DNA of 26,584 nt from assembly GCA_002471805.1 (NCBI GenBank), contig DKQR01000108.1, positions 1 to 26,584 of the forward strand, written 5' to 3'. The position numbers and the translations under genes are program-made. Numbering within the stretch: position 1 is the first letter of the stretch; each line of letters starts with the position of its first letter. The notes beneath the pieces are model-generated. The model was not told the DNA's origin, ran no database searches, and saw only the letters and a list, made by a program, of their open reading frames with translations. Origin of the DNA: Fidelibacterota bacterium UBA7303. GTDB taxonomy: Bacteria; Fidelibacterota; Marinisomatia; Marinisomatales; UBA1611. Below are positions 8,591 to 16,774 of this stretch, piece after piece.

Positions 8591-8620
8591 TTGTAAAAAA
8601 ACTGTTTTTAACCTTAATTT
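8591..8620 (+). promoter_or_regulatory. Candidate promoter in the divergent region before the giant exported-protein pair
   Basis: TTGTAA at 8591-8596 is followed by a TAATTT-type -10 at 8615-8620 (18-base spacer; TTAATT at 8614 gives 17). It lies about 76 bases before ATG 8696. The whole 216-base gap 8480-8695 has no credible ORF and must hold the promoters of both divergent units. Confidence 0.25.
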
Positions 8621-8695
8621 TAGCGAGTAAACGAGGTAAGGGAGATCAAGCGTGATTTGCCTCCCGATAAATTGCATTCAAATTTGGTATGAATC

Positions 8696-11200
8696 ATGAG
8701 GTTAAGTACGTCTAATGGGGGAAAAACAACCTCCTTGCGGATAATCGTATCAACAGTCCTGTTGTTTTCTGCACTTCTGGCAGAAGGCGCACTATATTTT
8801 CAAGGTGTTTATGACCTGGACCAAGATGGAATTCAGGAAGCGTTGTTGCTTAATTCCGGGGAGATGTCTGCCAGCTGGGTTGAACTGTCCGGAACTAAGG
8901 TTGACCAGGTTCTGTGGCAATATTCATTGCCATATAAAGGCAAATTTGCAGATGCTGAATTGCTAGACGTTGATAGTGATGGCCTGTTGGATCTGGTGGC
9001 GGTTGCGGAACTCACTCCATCAACAGTCACAAAAGACTGGCTCTATGTCTTTAAGGGTACAAAAACTATTTTTACTGCTGCCCCCATGACTCTGAACTAT
9101 CAATCATTGGATCTGGGTACGGTCCGCCCGTTAAATATATCCAAAATACCGGAAAGCAATGATCAATTAGCTGTAGCATTTGGTACCCCGGTGCGACAGG
9201 CAATGATTTTCAATTTATCGCTTTCAGACAAAGAGATTACACTGGGAAATACAAAGATGCTGAGTGCCCCCATCGTTGAAAATGGCTATGGACATCTGTT
9301 TGCAAGCGGCTTTATCAGTAATGGTGTTAGTTATCTGGCGATTTTGTCCCCGGAAGGCAATAAAATAAAGACCGCTGTATTTGATATGAATTCCCAGGGC
9401 CGGTTGTTGAAATCTGATTTGTTACTTGTAGGTGACGCCCGGCACTTGATAGGTGCCGGTATCCAGCCATTTAAGACAATGCAGGCTGCAGGCAATGGTC
9501 TGGTGGTACCCTATGGAACAGATGATGTTTTTCTATTGCAGGTTGAAGGGTCAGAGCTGCAACTAAAGGAAACGGATATGACCGGACAAGCTATACCGCA
9601 AATAGTAGAATATCAACATGGCGAAATACAGAAAAAAGTCATTGATAAAACAAGTGAAAGTAGCATGATTCCACCACCACCCATGCCCATTGAAAATGAA
9701 AGGATGAGTTTTAAGGAACTCACCAGTCTGCCGTACGATTATAAAGAAGCCCAATTCAAAGAAAAAAGACCTATTGCGCCGTTTAAAAAAGACATAGAAG
9801 CACTGACACCCACTTTGGGTGATTATCTTGCTTCTGTCAAGGCAGCAGAAGCTCAACCCGTAGAAGCTGAGATTGAACGGACTGGTGTGCCGGAAGCAAC
9901 TCAAGAGATGCATAGTGAGCGGTGGGCAGATGAAGCAGGGTTTGAGCAGGTAGAACTGGGAGAATATATCCCAGAACTGGTGGATGCCTCCAAAACGCCA
10001 GTTGTTCCAAGTTTGGATGATGGTGTAATCACATTTACCAACGCAGTGCAGGAAGTGATAGCTTTTAAACCGGTCACTCAGGACCTTAGCCAATTTGAAC
10101 CTGTTGAAGGTGAAATTGATTTATATTATGTGTTGGCCATAACACCTGCTGTGAGCGACACCAAAGACCGGTATGTGTTTGATGGCGAGGTACCATTTGG
10201 CGTGTCGGTAAACCAGATACCACAGATTGGTGACCCGACTCATTTTCAACACGGAATTTCGGCCAATTTGAATGGCTTGCGTCCGGGTGAAACATTTGAT
10301 TTTGCTTATTCGCTCCGTAACGTCCAGACCGATAGTGTGACCACCTTGATCATGGTACACGATATGCAGACCAATGTGGTTTTTATGTCAATTCTGCCAG
10401 AAAGGGATTCCCTGTCGCAATCCTATCAACCAGAAGCTTTTGATCCCACATTATTTGAATTCCCTGATTATTTCTTTGATGGTTTTCCCACATCACTGGG
10501 GATGGATTTTACAGACAAACTTATTCGTTTTTCCTTTTCCGGAAACTCCGATACAACAATACATAAGGGCATCTATCTTTCTTCCACAACACCGTCGGTT
10601 CCTGCCCAATCCCTGGCCGTATTTATGGATGATGGGAAATTACAGGCCATCCGGGGTGAAATTATTGTGCGCGAAAACGGTTCCAAAAAAGTAACAACAG
10701 AATTTGATCTGGATGGTTATGTAGAACCCAGTGTCATGTTTTCCAGGCTTATCCAGGAATATTTTCCCGATTCCCTGAAAGTGCAGCTTTTACAGGATGG
10801 CTCCTTGAAGGAACCCTTATTTGGGCCGAAGGATAAATTGCCTAAGATTGTTCGGGAACAGCGTCTGCCGGATGCACAGTTTGATCAGACCAACCCGGAA
10901 ATTCCAGTTGTGCCGATTCAAAGCATGGTGCCGGAAGCCGAATCAACTTCAACAGAGAAACCTCCAATCGAAGAAACACCATATGCGCCTGAGGCCGTTG
11001 CACAAACCGCCGATACAACTGTTATTGCTCCGAATATGAAATCTGCGCTTGATGACTCGCTCAAGCTTGAGAAGGCGAAAGAACTGCCGATAAAAACAGA
11101 TGAGAAAAACAACGATCCGGCCGAATCCTCACTACCGGTCCCGGAAAAATCACAACCCGAATCATCCGTTCCTGATCCAAAGGACGGCGATGGGCAATAA
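8696..11200 (+). CDS. Large exported protein with degenerate FG-GAP-like N-terminal region (unknown function)
   Basis: An 834-residue predicted secreted or periplasmic protein that I cannot name. A signal peptide lies at about 13-32. Residues about 33-300 resemble an integrin-type FG-GAP/VCBS propeller with two recognisable acidic loops, DLDQDG (40-45) and DVDSDG (91-96). Later repeats have lost these loops. A Pro/Glu-rich linker follows (about 320-465, with a PPPP run at 326-329), then a probable globular domain (about 468-720) with beta-rich character. Last comes a low-complexity Pro/Glu/Ser tail (about 740-834). The next gene encodes a protein with a matching N-terminal region, so the two appear to be diverged tandem duplicates. 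The gap is 25 bases and they are surely co-transcribed. The ATG has no Shine-Dalgarno. Confidence 0.85.
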   Translation: MRLSTSNGGKTTSLRIIVSTVLLFSALLAEGALYFQGVYDLDQDGIQEALLLNSGEMSASWVELSGTKVDQVLWQYSLPYKGKFADAELLDVDSDGLLDLVAVAELTPSTVTKDWLYVFKGTKTIFTAAPMTLNYQSLDLGTVRPLNISKIPESNDQLAVAFGTPVRQAMIFNLSLSDKEITLGNTKMLSAPIVENGYGHLFASGFISNGVSYLAILSPEGNKIKTAVFDMNSQGRLLKSDLLLVGDARHLIGAGIQPFKTMQAAGNGLVVPYGTDDVFLLQVEGSELQLKETDMTGQAIPQIVEYQHGEIQKKVIDKTSESSMIPPPPMPIENERMSFKELTSLPYDYKEAQFKEKRPIAPFKKDIEALTPTLGDYLASVKAAEAQPVEAEIERTGVPEATQEMHSERWADEAGFEQVELGEYIPELVDASKTPVVPSLDDGVITFTNAVQEVIAFKPVTQDLSQFEPVEGEIDLYYVLAITPAVSDTKDRYVFDGEVPFGVSVNQIPQIGDPTHFQHGISANLNGLRPGETFDFAYSLRNVQTDSVTTLIMVHDMQTNVVFMSILPERDSLSQSYQPEAFDPTLFEFPDYFFDGFPTSLGMDFTDKLIRFSFSGNSDTTIHKGIYLSSTTPSVPAQSLAVFMDDGKLQAIRGEIIVRENGSKKVTTEFDLDGYVEPSVMFSRLIQEYFPDSLKVQLLQDGSLKEPLFGPKDKLPKIVREQRLPDAQFDQTNPEIPVVPIQSMVPEAESTSTEKPPIEETPYAPEAVAQTADTTVIAPNMKSALDDSLKLEKAKELPIKTDEKNNDPAESSLPVPEKSQPESSVPDPKDGDGQ

Positions 11201-11225
11201 AAATTAATCATAATTAACTTTATTT

Positions 11226-14200
11226 ATGTACCGAATCAAATTTAAGCGCTGTCTTTTTCTGGGATTATTGTTTTCTGGCAGCATATTGCTGGGGCAGAAA
11301 ATTATTCATATGAATGGTTCCTATGATTTGGACGGTGATAAACGACTGGAATTCATTTCTTTAGAACTGGACCCTGACACAGATGTTTTCCCAACCGCAG
11401 TGCGTTATTATGAAATGGATGTGGACGGTTATCAGAATCTGATCTGGGAATTTTCTCCGCCAGCAGGTCTGGAGGGATATTTTGTGGATGCCCGGATAGG
11501 GGATCTGATCGGGAATGGTTCCCCCAATCTGATTATTGTTATGAATCTTTCTCGGTTCGGGGACAATGCTACTCCTCATGTGTTTGTAGCGACTTATTCT
11601 TGGGATGGAGCATCGTTTTCAGAACTGCCGTCTGCGACTCTTGATATTGGCAAGGGGAACCGGTCGCTGCGCTGTAATAATTTTCAATTACTGGATCAGG
11701 ATGCTGATGGCGATGAGGAATTAATCCTTTCCCTGGGCAGCCCTTTCCGGGGATTTGCCATTGTTGATTACCGGGAGCAGGGATTTGTTTTGACAAAAAA
11801 GGTAAGACCCGATGAACTATTGATTGGATCAGCGCTCCTGTATGTCGGCGTTGTAGATTATGACGGCGATGGATATGCGGATGTTTTGGCAATGAGTCAG
11901 GAAGGAAGAACCCTGAAAGCGCAGCCCTTTTATAACATTGGCGGTGTTTTCGATTCCGGCCATATGATAAGAAAAACCATTGATGGCATCAACGGTATCC
12001 TTCCCCAATCTTTTGAACTTACAGATTGGGATGCTGATGGATTTTTTGATGTCCTAGCAGGTTTCGGTTCTGGTGATGTGATTGGCTTCACTCTAACGCC
12101 AGCCACGCTTGTTGTAGAGGAGGTACCTGTGAACCCAGGCCCCTTAACCCAGATTTCTATTGAGGATTTTAATCAGGACACCTACGAAGATATGCTTATG
12201 CTGTCATCCGACATCAATGCCTTGACCTTAGTATCGGGCAAGGATGGAGGTGTTGAAGGTGTGCAGAATGCGATGAGCAACGTTCCGCAAAATATCCAGA
12301 TCTTTGCCATGCTGCCTCTTACCAAGTCTGGGCTTTATACCGGCAGTGTCCTGCTCTCAGGCTGGGATGGAAAAGAGAATTCCCTTTATGTGGTGGATCT
12401 TGGTAAAAAATCAGATCGTTTTGATCAAGGGTTCATTTTGAGCTCCGATTTTATATCAGAAAAACTTCCGGATCTTTTGTCAAATATTCAGGATGATAAA
12501 CCGGAAGTGCCTGAAGTGTACATTGAAGTGTCTCCAGAAGAAATCACTACACTACAACCGCAGACTCAAGAACGGATCATTACGGATCTTGGCGAATCGC
12601 CTCGAGCATTCATTCCCGGAACTTTGGATCCTAGAATCTTGGAAGGGAAAGTATTAAAAGAACAGCCACGGGTAACACCCCCTAAAAAAATTGAAAGAAC
12701 TCTTGAAAAGCCAAAACAGCCTAAACCAAAAGAAACAGTAGGAATGCGTTTGCCAAAGCATATTCTTCCCAAATATGTATTAACTCCCGGTCACCCTTTT
12801 CTATACGAGCTGCCAAAGAATGAGGAAGAAGAATTTTACAGTTTTCGTTGGGAATCGTTGCCCCCCCAGGGGATGTATTTTTTTTATGAATCGAAGGCAA
12901 TAAACTGGGTGCCTACAGAAAAGCAGCTTGATGCTTTCCAGATCAGCTACCATGTCAGGATGAAAGTTGATGAAATTATGGAACCCACCTCGGCCTCTAC
13001 TGAAGAGAATCAGGAATATAAAGCATTGCCCGTCCTGGAAAGCCGCGATGAAAGCATGTGGATTTATGTGAACGATCCACCGCGATTTTTAACCCAGCCG
13101 GAAGAGACAGAATTTGTTGCCGGAACGACTTTTCGATACGAGCCCATTGTTCAGGACCGCAATAAAGATGCAAATTTTCAATTTGATCTTGAGATAGCCC
13201 CGAAAGGCATGACCTTGGAAAACGGGGTAATAACTTGGGTAACAGACAGCAGCCATGTTGAAGTATATGATGTTCGTTTGGTGGTGTCCGATGGATTTGA
13301 CAGAACCGCTCAGGAATTCAAGCTGTTTGCCCGGGCAGGGGTACGGATTTTATCTATGGCGCCCACCACGGGGAGAGTTGGTGAAAACTATACCTATGCG
13401 GTGAAAGTCTGGAAACAGGGCGAGGATGAAATTGTAAAGTATAAACTCTTTTATGGACCAGATGGGATGAAAGTGGATCCGAAAGGGAATCTGCTTTGGA
13501 CACCCAACCCTGTTCAAGTCGATACAGTAAAATATGCTCTGGTGGCCATGCTTGGCGTGGCTACAGACACACAGTTTGTGGATTTGTTTGTAAATCATCC
13601 ACCCGTTATCAAAAAAGCACCTCCACCCATGAATAAAGTCAATGTGGGCGGGGTCTGGGATTACCAGTTGGAGATTGAGGATCCCAATATAAAAGACCAG
13701 ATTGTCTATACTGCCCACAGCCTGCCCCAAGGTATGCGTATGGATCCAAATACAGGCCGTTTACGGTGGGAGCCCGGCCTGCAAAATATCGATTTTCATA
13801 AACTCAGGATTGAGGTGTCCGATGGACATGAATCCAGGTTCATAGAATCAGAATTTTTTGTCAATGCACCAATTCAAATTGTTTCAGTTCCGTCCATGGC
13901 CGCCACGGTAGGTGCAGAATACGCGTACTCGATAATGACAGTGGATAAAAACAGAGGCTCGCTTTTACCGTTTAATAAGGTCGTTAAAGTGGAAAATGTT
14001 TCTGCCATTAGAATGTATTCAGTGAACATCACCGATGATGTAGCTGTTGAAAACATCGATCGTTATCTCGCCGACTGGCATAACGCTGATGCAGTTTATT
14101 ATGTGGATCCCAAGCATCCTGCTGATTCCCTGGTCTCACGGTTGAACATGAAGCGCTATACACATTCCGTGTTTTTTGAAGAGAACAGACTGTGGGTGAT

Positions 14201-15098
14201 CCTGCAGACTGTGGATGGTCGAACCATCAAGATCAAAGATTTCCTGTGGGAATTTTTTATTGGTAAAGATAAGGGCCGACCGCCGCGCGTAGTAGTAGAA
14301 CGAATCAGTCCAGTCAAATATTCATTGTTGGATTTTCCGGAAGGCATGGTAGTGGATGAAGGGTCAGGAACCATTCGCTGGATACCAAAGATTGATCAAG
14401 TGGATACACAGCGGATTACTGTGATTGTCTCTGATGGGTACACTAAGGATGAACAAACGTTTGAAGTGTATGCTAACCATATGCCCACCATTGTGTCCAA
14501 TCCGCCAAGAATGGCTTTGGTTGGCGACCTGTTTAAATACCAGATCAATGTGGATGATAAAAATGAAAATGCAAATCTGGAATACGACCTGATAAAAGGC
14601 CCCCATGGTATGCAAATGGATCGCTACGGTAAAATTTTATGGGTCCCTAAAACAGCCCAGATTAATTATAATAATTATGAAGTTTCTGTCAGTGATGGTT
14701 ATGGTACGGATATACAACAGGGCAGAATTTTTGTAAACAACCCCCCTACCCTCATGTCGGCCCCGAAGCCGGTGGGGCTTACCGGTCATACCTGGCGCTA
14801 TAAAATGACCACGGAAGATTTGAATAAGGATCGCGTAACCTACCGCGCTGTCCGTCTGCCAAAATATGCAGACTTTGATAAGAAAAAAGCTACAATTGAT
14901 TGGACTCCGCGCCAGAACCAAACAGGCATGAATGATTTTATTTTAATGGCCATTGATGAGCATGGGGCTACTTCAGCTCACGAATTTCAGGTTCATGTAT
15001 TTCATGATCCCAGTTCAAAGCAATTGGTCAATACAGGCTGGCCGCTGATGCTTACTTTTGTGGGTGTGGTTTTTGCATGGGGAATGTCTAGCTTATAA
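11226..15098 (+). CDS. Giant exported protein: FG-GAP-like propeller, seven Ig-like modules, C-terminal hydrophobic anchor
   Basis: A 1290-residue predicted surface or periplasmic protein of unknown role. After a signal peptide (about 7-23) come FG-GAP/VCBS repeats (about 28-410) with acidic loops DLDGDK (34-39), DQDADGDE (157-164), DYDGDGYAD (211-219) and DWDADGFFD (267-275). A Pro/Lys/Glu linker (about 420-510) leads to seven modules (about 518-1258). Most carry the signature GM-x-x-D...G-x-L/I-x-W-x-P and several carry VSDG, as in He_PIG or cadherin-like Ig domains. The fifth module (881-1082) holds an insertion of roughly 100 residues. The C-terminus (about 1271-1287) is one hydrophobic stretch, a likely membrane anchor. 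Its last 11 bases overlap the convergent lpxK gene, leaving no room for a terminator. Confidence 0.87.
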   Translation: MYRIKFKRCLFLGLLFSGSILLGQKIIHMNGSYDLDGDKRLEFISLELDPDTDVFPTAVRYYEMDVDGYQNLIWEFSPPAGLEGYFVDARIGDLIGNGSPNLIIVMNLSRFGDNATPHVFVATYSWDGASFSELPSATLDIGKGNRSLRCNNFQLLDQDADGDEELILSLGSPFRGFAIVDYREQGFVLTKKVRPDELLIGSALLYVGVVDYDGDGYADVLAMSQEGRTLKAQPFYNIGGVFDSGHMIRKTIDGINGILPQSFELTDWDADGFFDVLAGFGSGDVIGFTLTPATLVVEEVPVNPGPLTQISIEDFNQDTYEDMLMLSSDINALTLVSGKDGGVEGVQNAMSNVPQNIQIFAMLPLTKSGLYTGSVLLSGWDGKENSLYVVDLGKKSDRFDQGFILSSDFISEKLPDLLSNIQDDKPEVPEVYIEVSPEEITTLQPQTQERIITDLGESPRAFIPGTLDPRILEGKVLKEQPRVTPPKKIERTLEKPKQPKPKETVGMRLPKHILPKYVLTPGHPFLYELPKNEEEEFYSFRWESLPPQGMYFFYESKAINWVPTEKQLDAFQISYHVRMKVDEIMEPTSASTEENQEYKALPVLESRDESMWIYVNDPPRFLTQPEETEFVAGTTFRYEPIVQDRNKDANFQFDLEIAPKGMTLENGVITWVTDSSHVEVYDVRLVVSDGFDRTAQEFKLFARAGVRILSMAPTTGRVGENYTYAVKVWKQGEDEIVKYKLFYGPDGMKVDPKGNLLWTPNPVQVDTVKYALVAMLGVATDTQFVDLFVNHPPVIKKAPPPMNKVNVGGVWDYQLEIEDPNIKDQIVYTAHSLPQGMRMDPNTGRLRWEPGLQNIDFHKLRIEVSDGHESRFIESEFFVNAPIQIVSVPSMAATVGAEYAYSIMTVDKNRGSLLPFNKVVKVENVSAIRMYSVNITDDVAVENIDRYLADWHNADAVYYVDPKHPADSLVSRLNMKRYTHSVFFEENRLWVILQTVDGRTIKIKDFLWEFFIGKDKGRPPRVVVERISPVKYSLLDFPEGMVVDEGSGTIRWIPKIDQVDTQRITVIVSDGYTKDEQTFEVYANHMPTIVSNPPRMALVGDLFKYQINVDDKNENANLEYDLIKGPHGMQMDRYGKILWVPKTAQINYNNYEVSVSDGYGTDIQQGRIFVNNPPTLMSAPKPVGLTGHTWRYKMTTEDLNKDRVTYRAVRLPKYADFDKKKATIDWTPRQNQTGMNDFILMAIDEHGATSAHEFQVHVFHDPSSKQLVNTGWPLMLTFVGVVFAWGMSSL

Positions 15099-16125
15099 AC
15101 GGCTGCAACAACTGCTTTAATTCCTTCTCTTTGGAAAACCTAATATGGGCGCCAAGCACAACAGTGGGGTACCCACTTGTGAAATTCTGGACCTTCACCC
15201 AATCCTTTTCTGTAGTAACTAGATACTCTGCATTCGTTTTTTTTGCTTGTATATCGATGGTTTCCAGGTCTTGCTGAGAATAGCTGTAATGATCCTCAAA
15301 TTCCTTCATGCCGCAAATTATGGCTCCCAGGTTATTTATACTGGCCCTGAAACTTGCAGGATCGCCTATTGCAGAAAAAATGAATACCTTTTTATTTTTC
15401 AGGGTTACAGATTCTGAATTTGAATGACAGCATATTGGTGAAACAGTGCTCTCCATTTGTGAATTAAAGATTCTTAAATCTGTTTCCTTTAATTTTCTTG
15501 ATAAAAAAGGCTTTGGCTTCTGCAGATTTGTTTTGGTTACAATAATTGCATCCGCGCGGGTAATATTTCCCCACGGTTCCCTTAAAATGCCATAGGGTAT
15601 TAATTTGTGATCAATCATCCGGTCACGGGCATTCACCAGAACAAGATCAAAGTCACGTTCCAGTGCCCGGTGTTGGAATCCGTCATCTAGAATGATGATT
15701 TGGGGTTGAAACTTTTGTGTTAGAAACATTCCACCTCTAAAACGATCATCGTCCACCACCAGAGGTATTCCATCCAGGATATTGGCCAATAAATACGGCT
15801 CATCGCCACACTCTTCAAAATCTGATATTGGACCCGATAGACCGTCTGTAACCAATACAGTACCTTTGGATTTGCGTCCATACCCCCTGCTCAGAATTGC
15901 AACTTTTTTCCCGTGACGTTTTAGCAACTGCGCTAAAAATATGACCATGGGTGTTTTTCCTGTTCCCCCCACTGTTATATTGCCCACGCTGATCACGATA
16001 CAGGGCAATCGCTTAGAAACAAAGAACCCAAAATTGTAAAAAAAGTTACGCCAGTAGACGACTCCCCAGTAAAATAAAGCCAAGGGGAACAAGAACCAGA
16101 TAAGATATTCTTTATTCAGCCTCAT
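15088..16125 (-). CDS. lpxK: Tetraacyldisaccharide 4'-kinase
   Basis: LpxK phosphorylates the 4' position of the lipid A disaccharide precursor at the inner membrane, using ATP. The 345 residues show an N-terminal membrane-associated helix (about 9-24) and the P-loop GNITVGGTGKTP at 48-59. Further family motifs are LSRGYGRKSKG (79-88), GDEPYLLA (107-114) and ILDDGFQHR (145-153). The length is typical of the family. Its start lies inside the end of the DUF374 acyltransferase gene (14-base overlap), showing tight coupling. It closes the lpx operon. Its 3' end overlaps the convergent giant-protein gene by 11 bases. No waaA gene follows, so Kdo transfer must be encoded elsewhere. Confidence 0.95.
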   Translation of the reverse strand: MRLNKEYLIWFLFPLALFYWGVVYWRNFFYNFGFFVSKRLPCIVISVGNITVGGTGKTPMVIFLAQLLKRHGKKVAILSRGYGRKSKGTVLVTDGLSGPISDFEECGDEPYLLANILDGIPLVVDDDRFRGGMFLTQKFQPQIIILDDGFQHRALERDFDLVLVNARDRMIDHKLIPYGILREPWGNITRADAIIVTKTNLQKPKPFLSRKLKETDLRIFNSQMESTVSPICCHSNSESVTLKNKKVFIFSAIGDPASFRASINNLGAIICGMKEFEDHYSYSQQDLETIDIQAKKTNAEYLVTTEKDWVKVQNFTSGYPTVVLGAHIRFSKEKELKQLLQPFIS

Positions 16126-16774
16126 TACTTGTATGCTGCAAGTTATTATATTCCAATTTGTCCATCACCGCAATCAATTGATCTGCGCATTCCTTCTGAT
16201 TCATATATCTATCGAAAAACAATGGTTCCCCATATTCTATAAAAATTCTGCCAAATGGTTTTTCTACGTAAAATGTATCCCAGTTGGTAAAACCCCAGCG
16301 TTTTGTAGAAAATGCTGTCACTGGAACAATTGCAGTGCCGGTTATCTGGGCTGCCCGGATTATACCTGGTTTTGGAATTCGGGCCGGCCCTGAAGGACCG
16401 TCAGGTGTAATAAAAACCAAGGCAGGCGGACTCTTAAGCACCTGTACGATTTCTTTGTATGCCTCTGCGCCCTTTTCTTTGCTGGATCCTCGTATCATAT
16501 TCAACCCCCATTTTATGCAAATCCGGGAAATAATTTCGGCGTCTTTATGTGTGCCGGCTATAGCATGATAATTATATCCAGACAAGTTTTTTATTATCGG
16601 GAGAAGTTGACCATGCCAACAGCAGATCAAAACGGATTTTCCTGTCTTTAAGATATCCTGGTAGTTATTCGCACCTCTTACGTTCCAGCGGTTGGTCGAA
16701 TAAAACAGCCTTAATACCCAGTTTCCCATCCAAGCATAAAAAAAGGTTATAAGACTGGAATCAAATTTTCGCAT
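16112..16774 (-). CDS. lpxJ: DUF374 lysophospholipid-acyltransferase-like protein, probable lipid A late acyltransferase
   Basis: A membrane-associated acyltransferase of 220 residues. Family motifs include CCWHGQLLP (51-59, catalytic-type His54), GTHKDAE (74-80), IRGSS (94-98) and TPDGPSGP (123-130). The DUF374 family includes LpxJ of Helicobacter and Wolinella, a lipid A secondary acyltransferase; this comes from my memory of the literature. The position between lpxB and lpxK strongly supports a lipid A substrate. The start overlaps the lpxB stop as TAATG, and the end overlaps the lpxK start by 14 bases. No LpxL/LpxM-type gene is seen nearby, so this enzyme may supply secondary acyl chains. 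The family is well supported; the symbol is inferred from context. Confidence 0.82.
   Translation of the reverse strand: MRKFDSSLITFFYAWMGNWVLRLFYSTNRWNVRGANNYQDILKTGKSVLICCWHGQLLPIIKNLSGYNYHAIAGTHKDAEIISRICIKWGLNMIRGSSKEKGAEAYKEIVQVLKSPPALVFITPDGPSGPARIPKPGIIRAAQITGTAIVPVTAFSTKRWGFTNWDTFYVEKPFGRIFIEYGEPLFFDRYMNQKECADQLIAVMDKLEYNNLQHTSNEAE

Noticed and set aside
9563..10093. Long 176-codon minus-strand open frame inside the 834-residue protein gene
   Set aside because: It is an antisense shadow of a gene with strong sense-coding features, and its product is rich in Cys, Phe and His without any motif.
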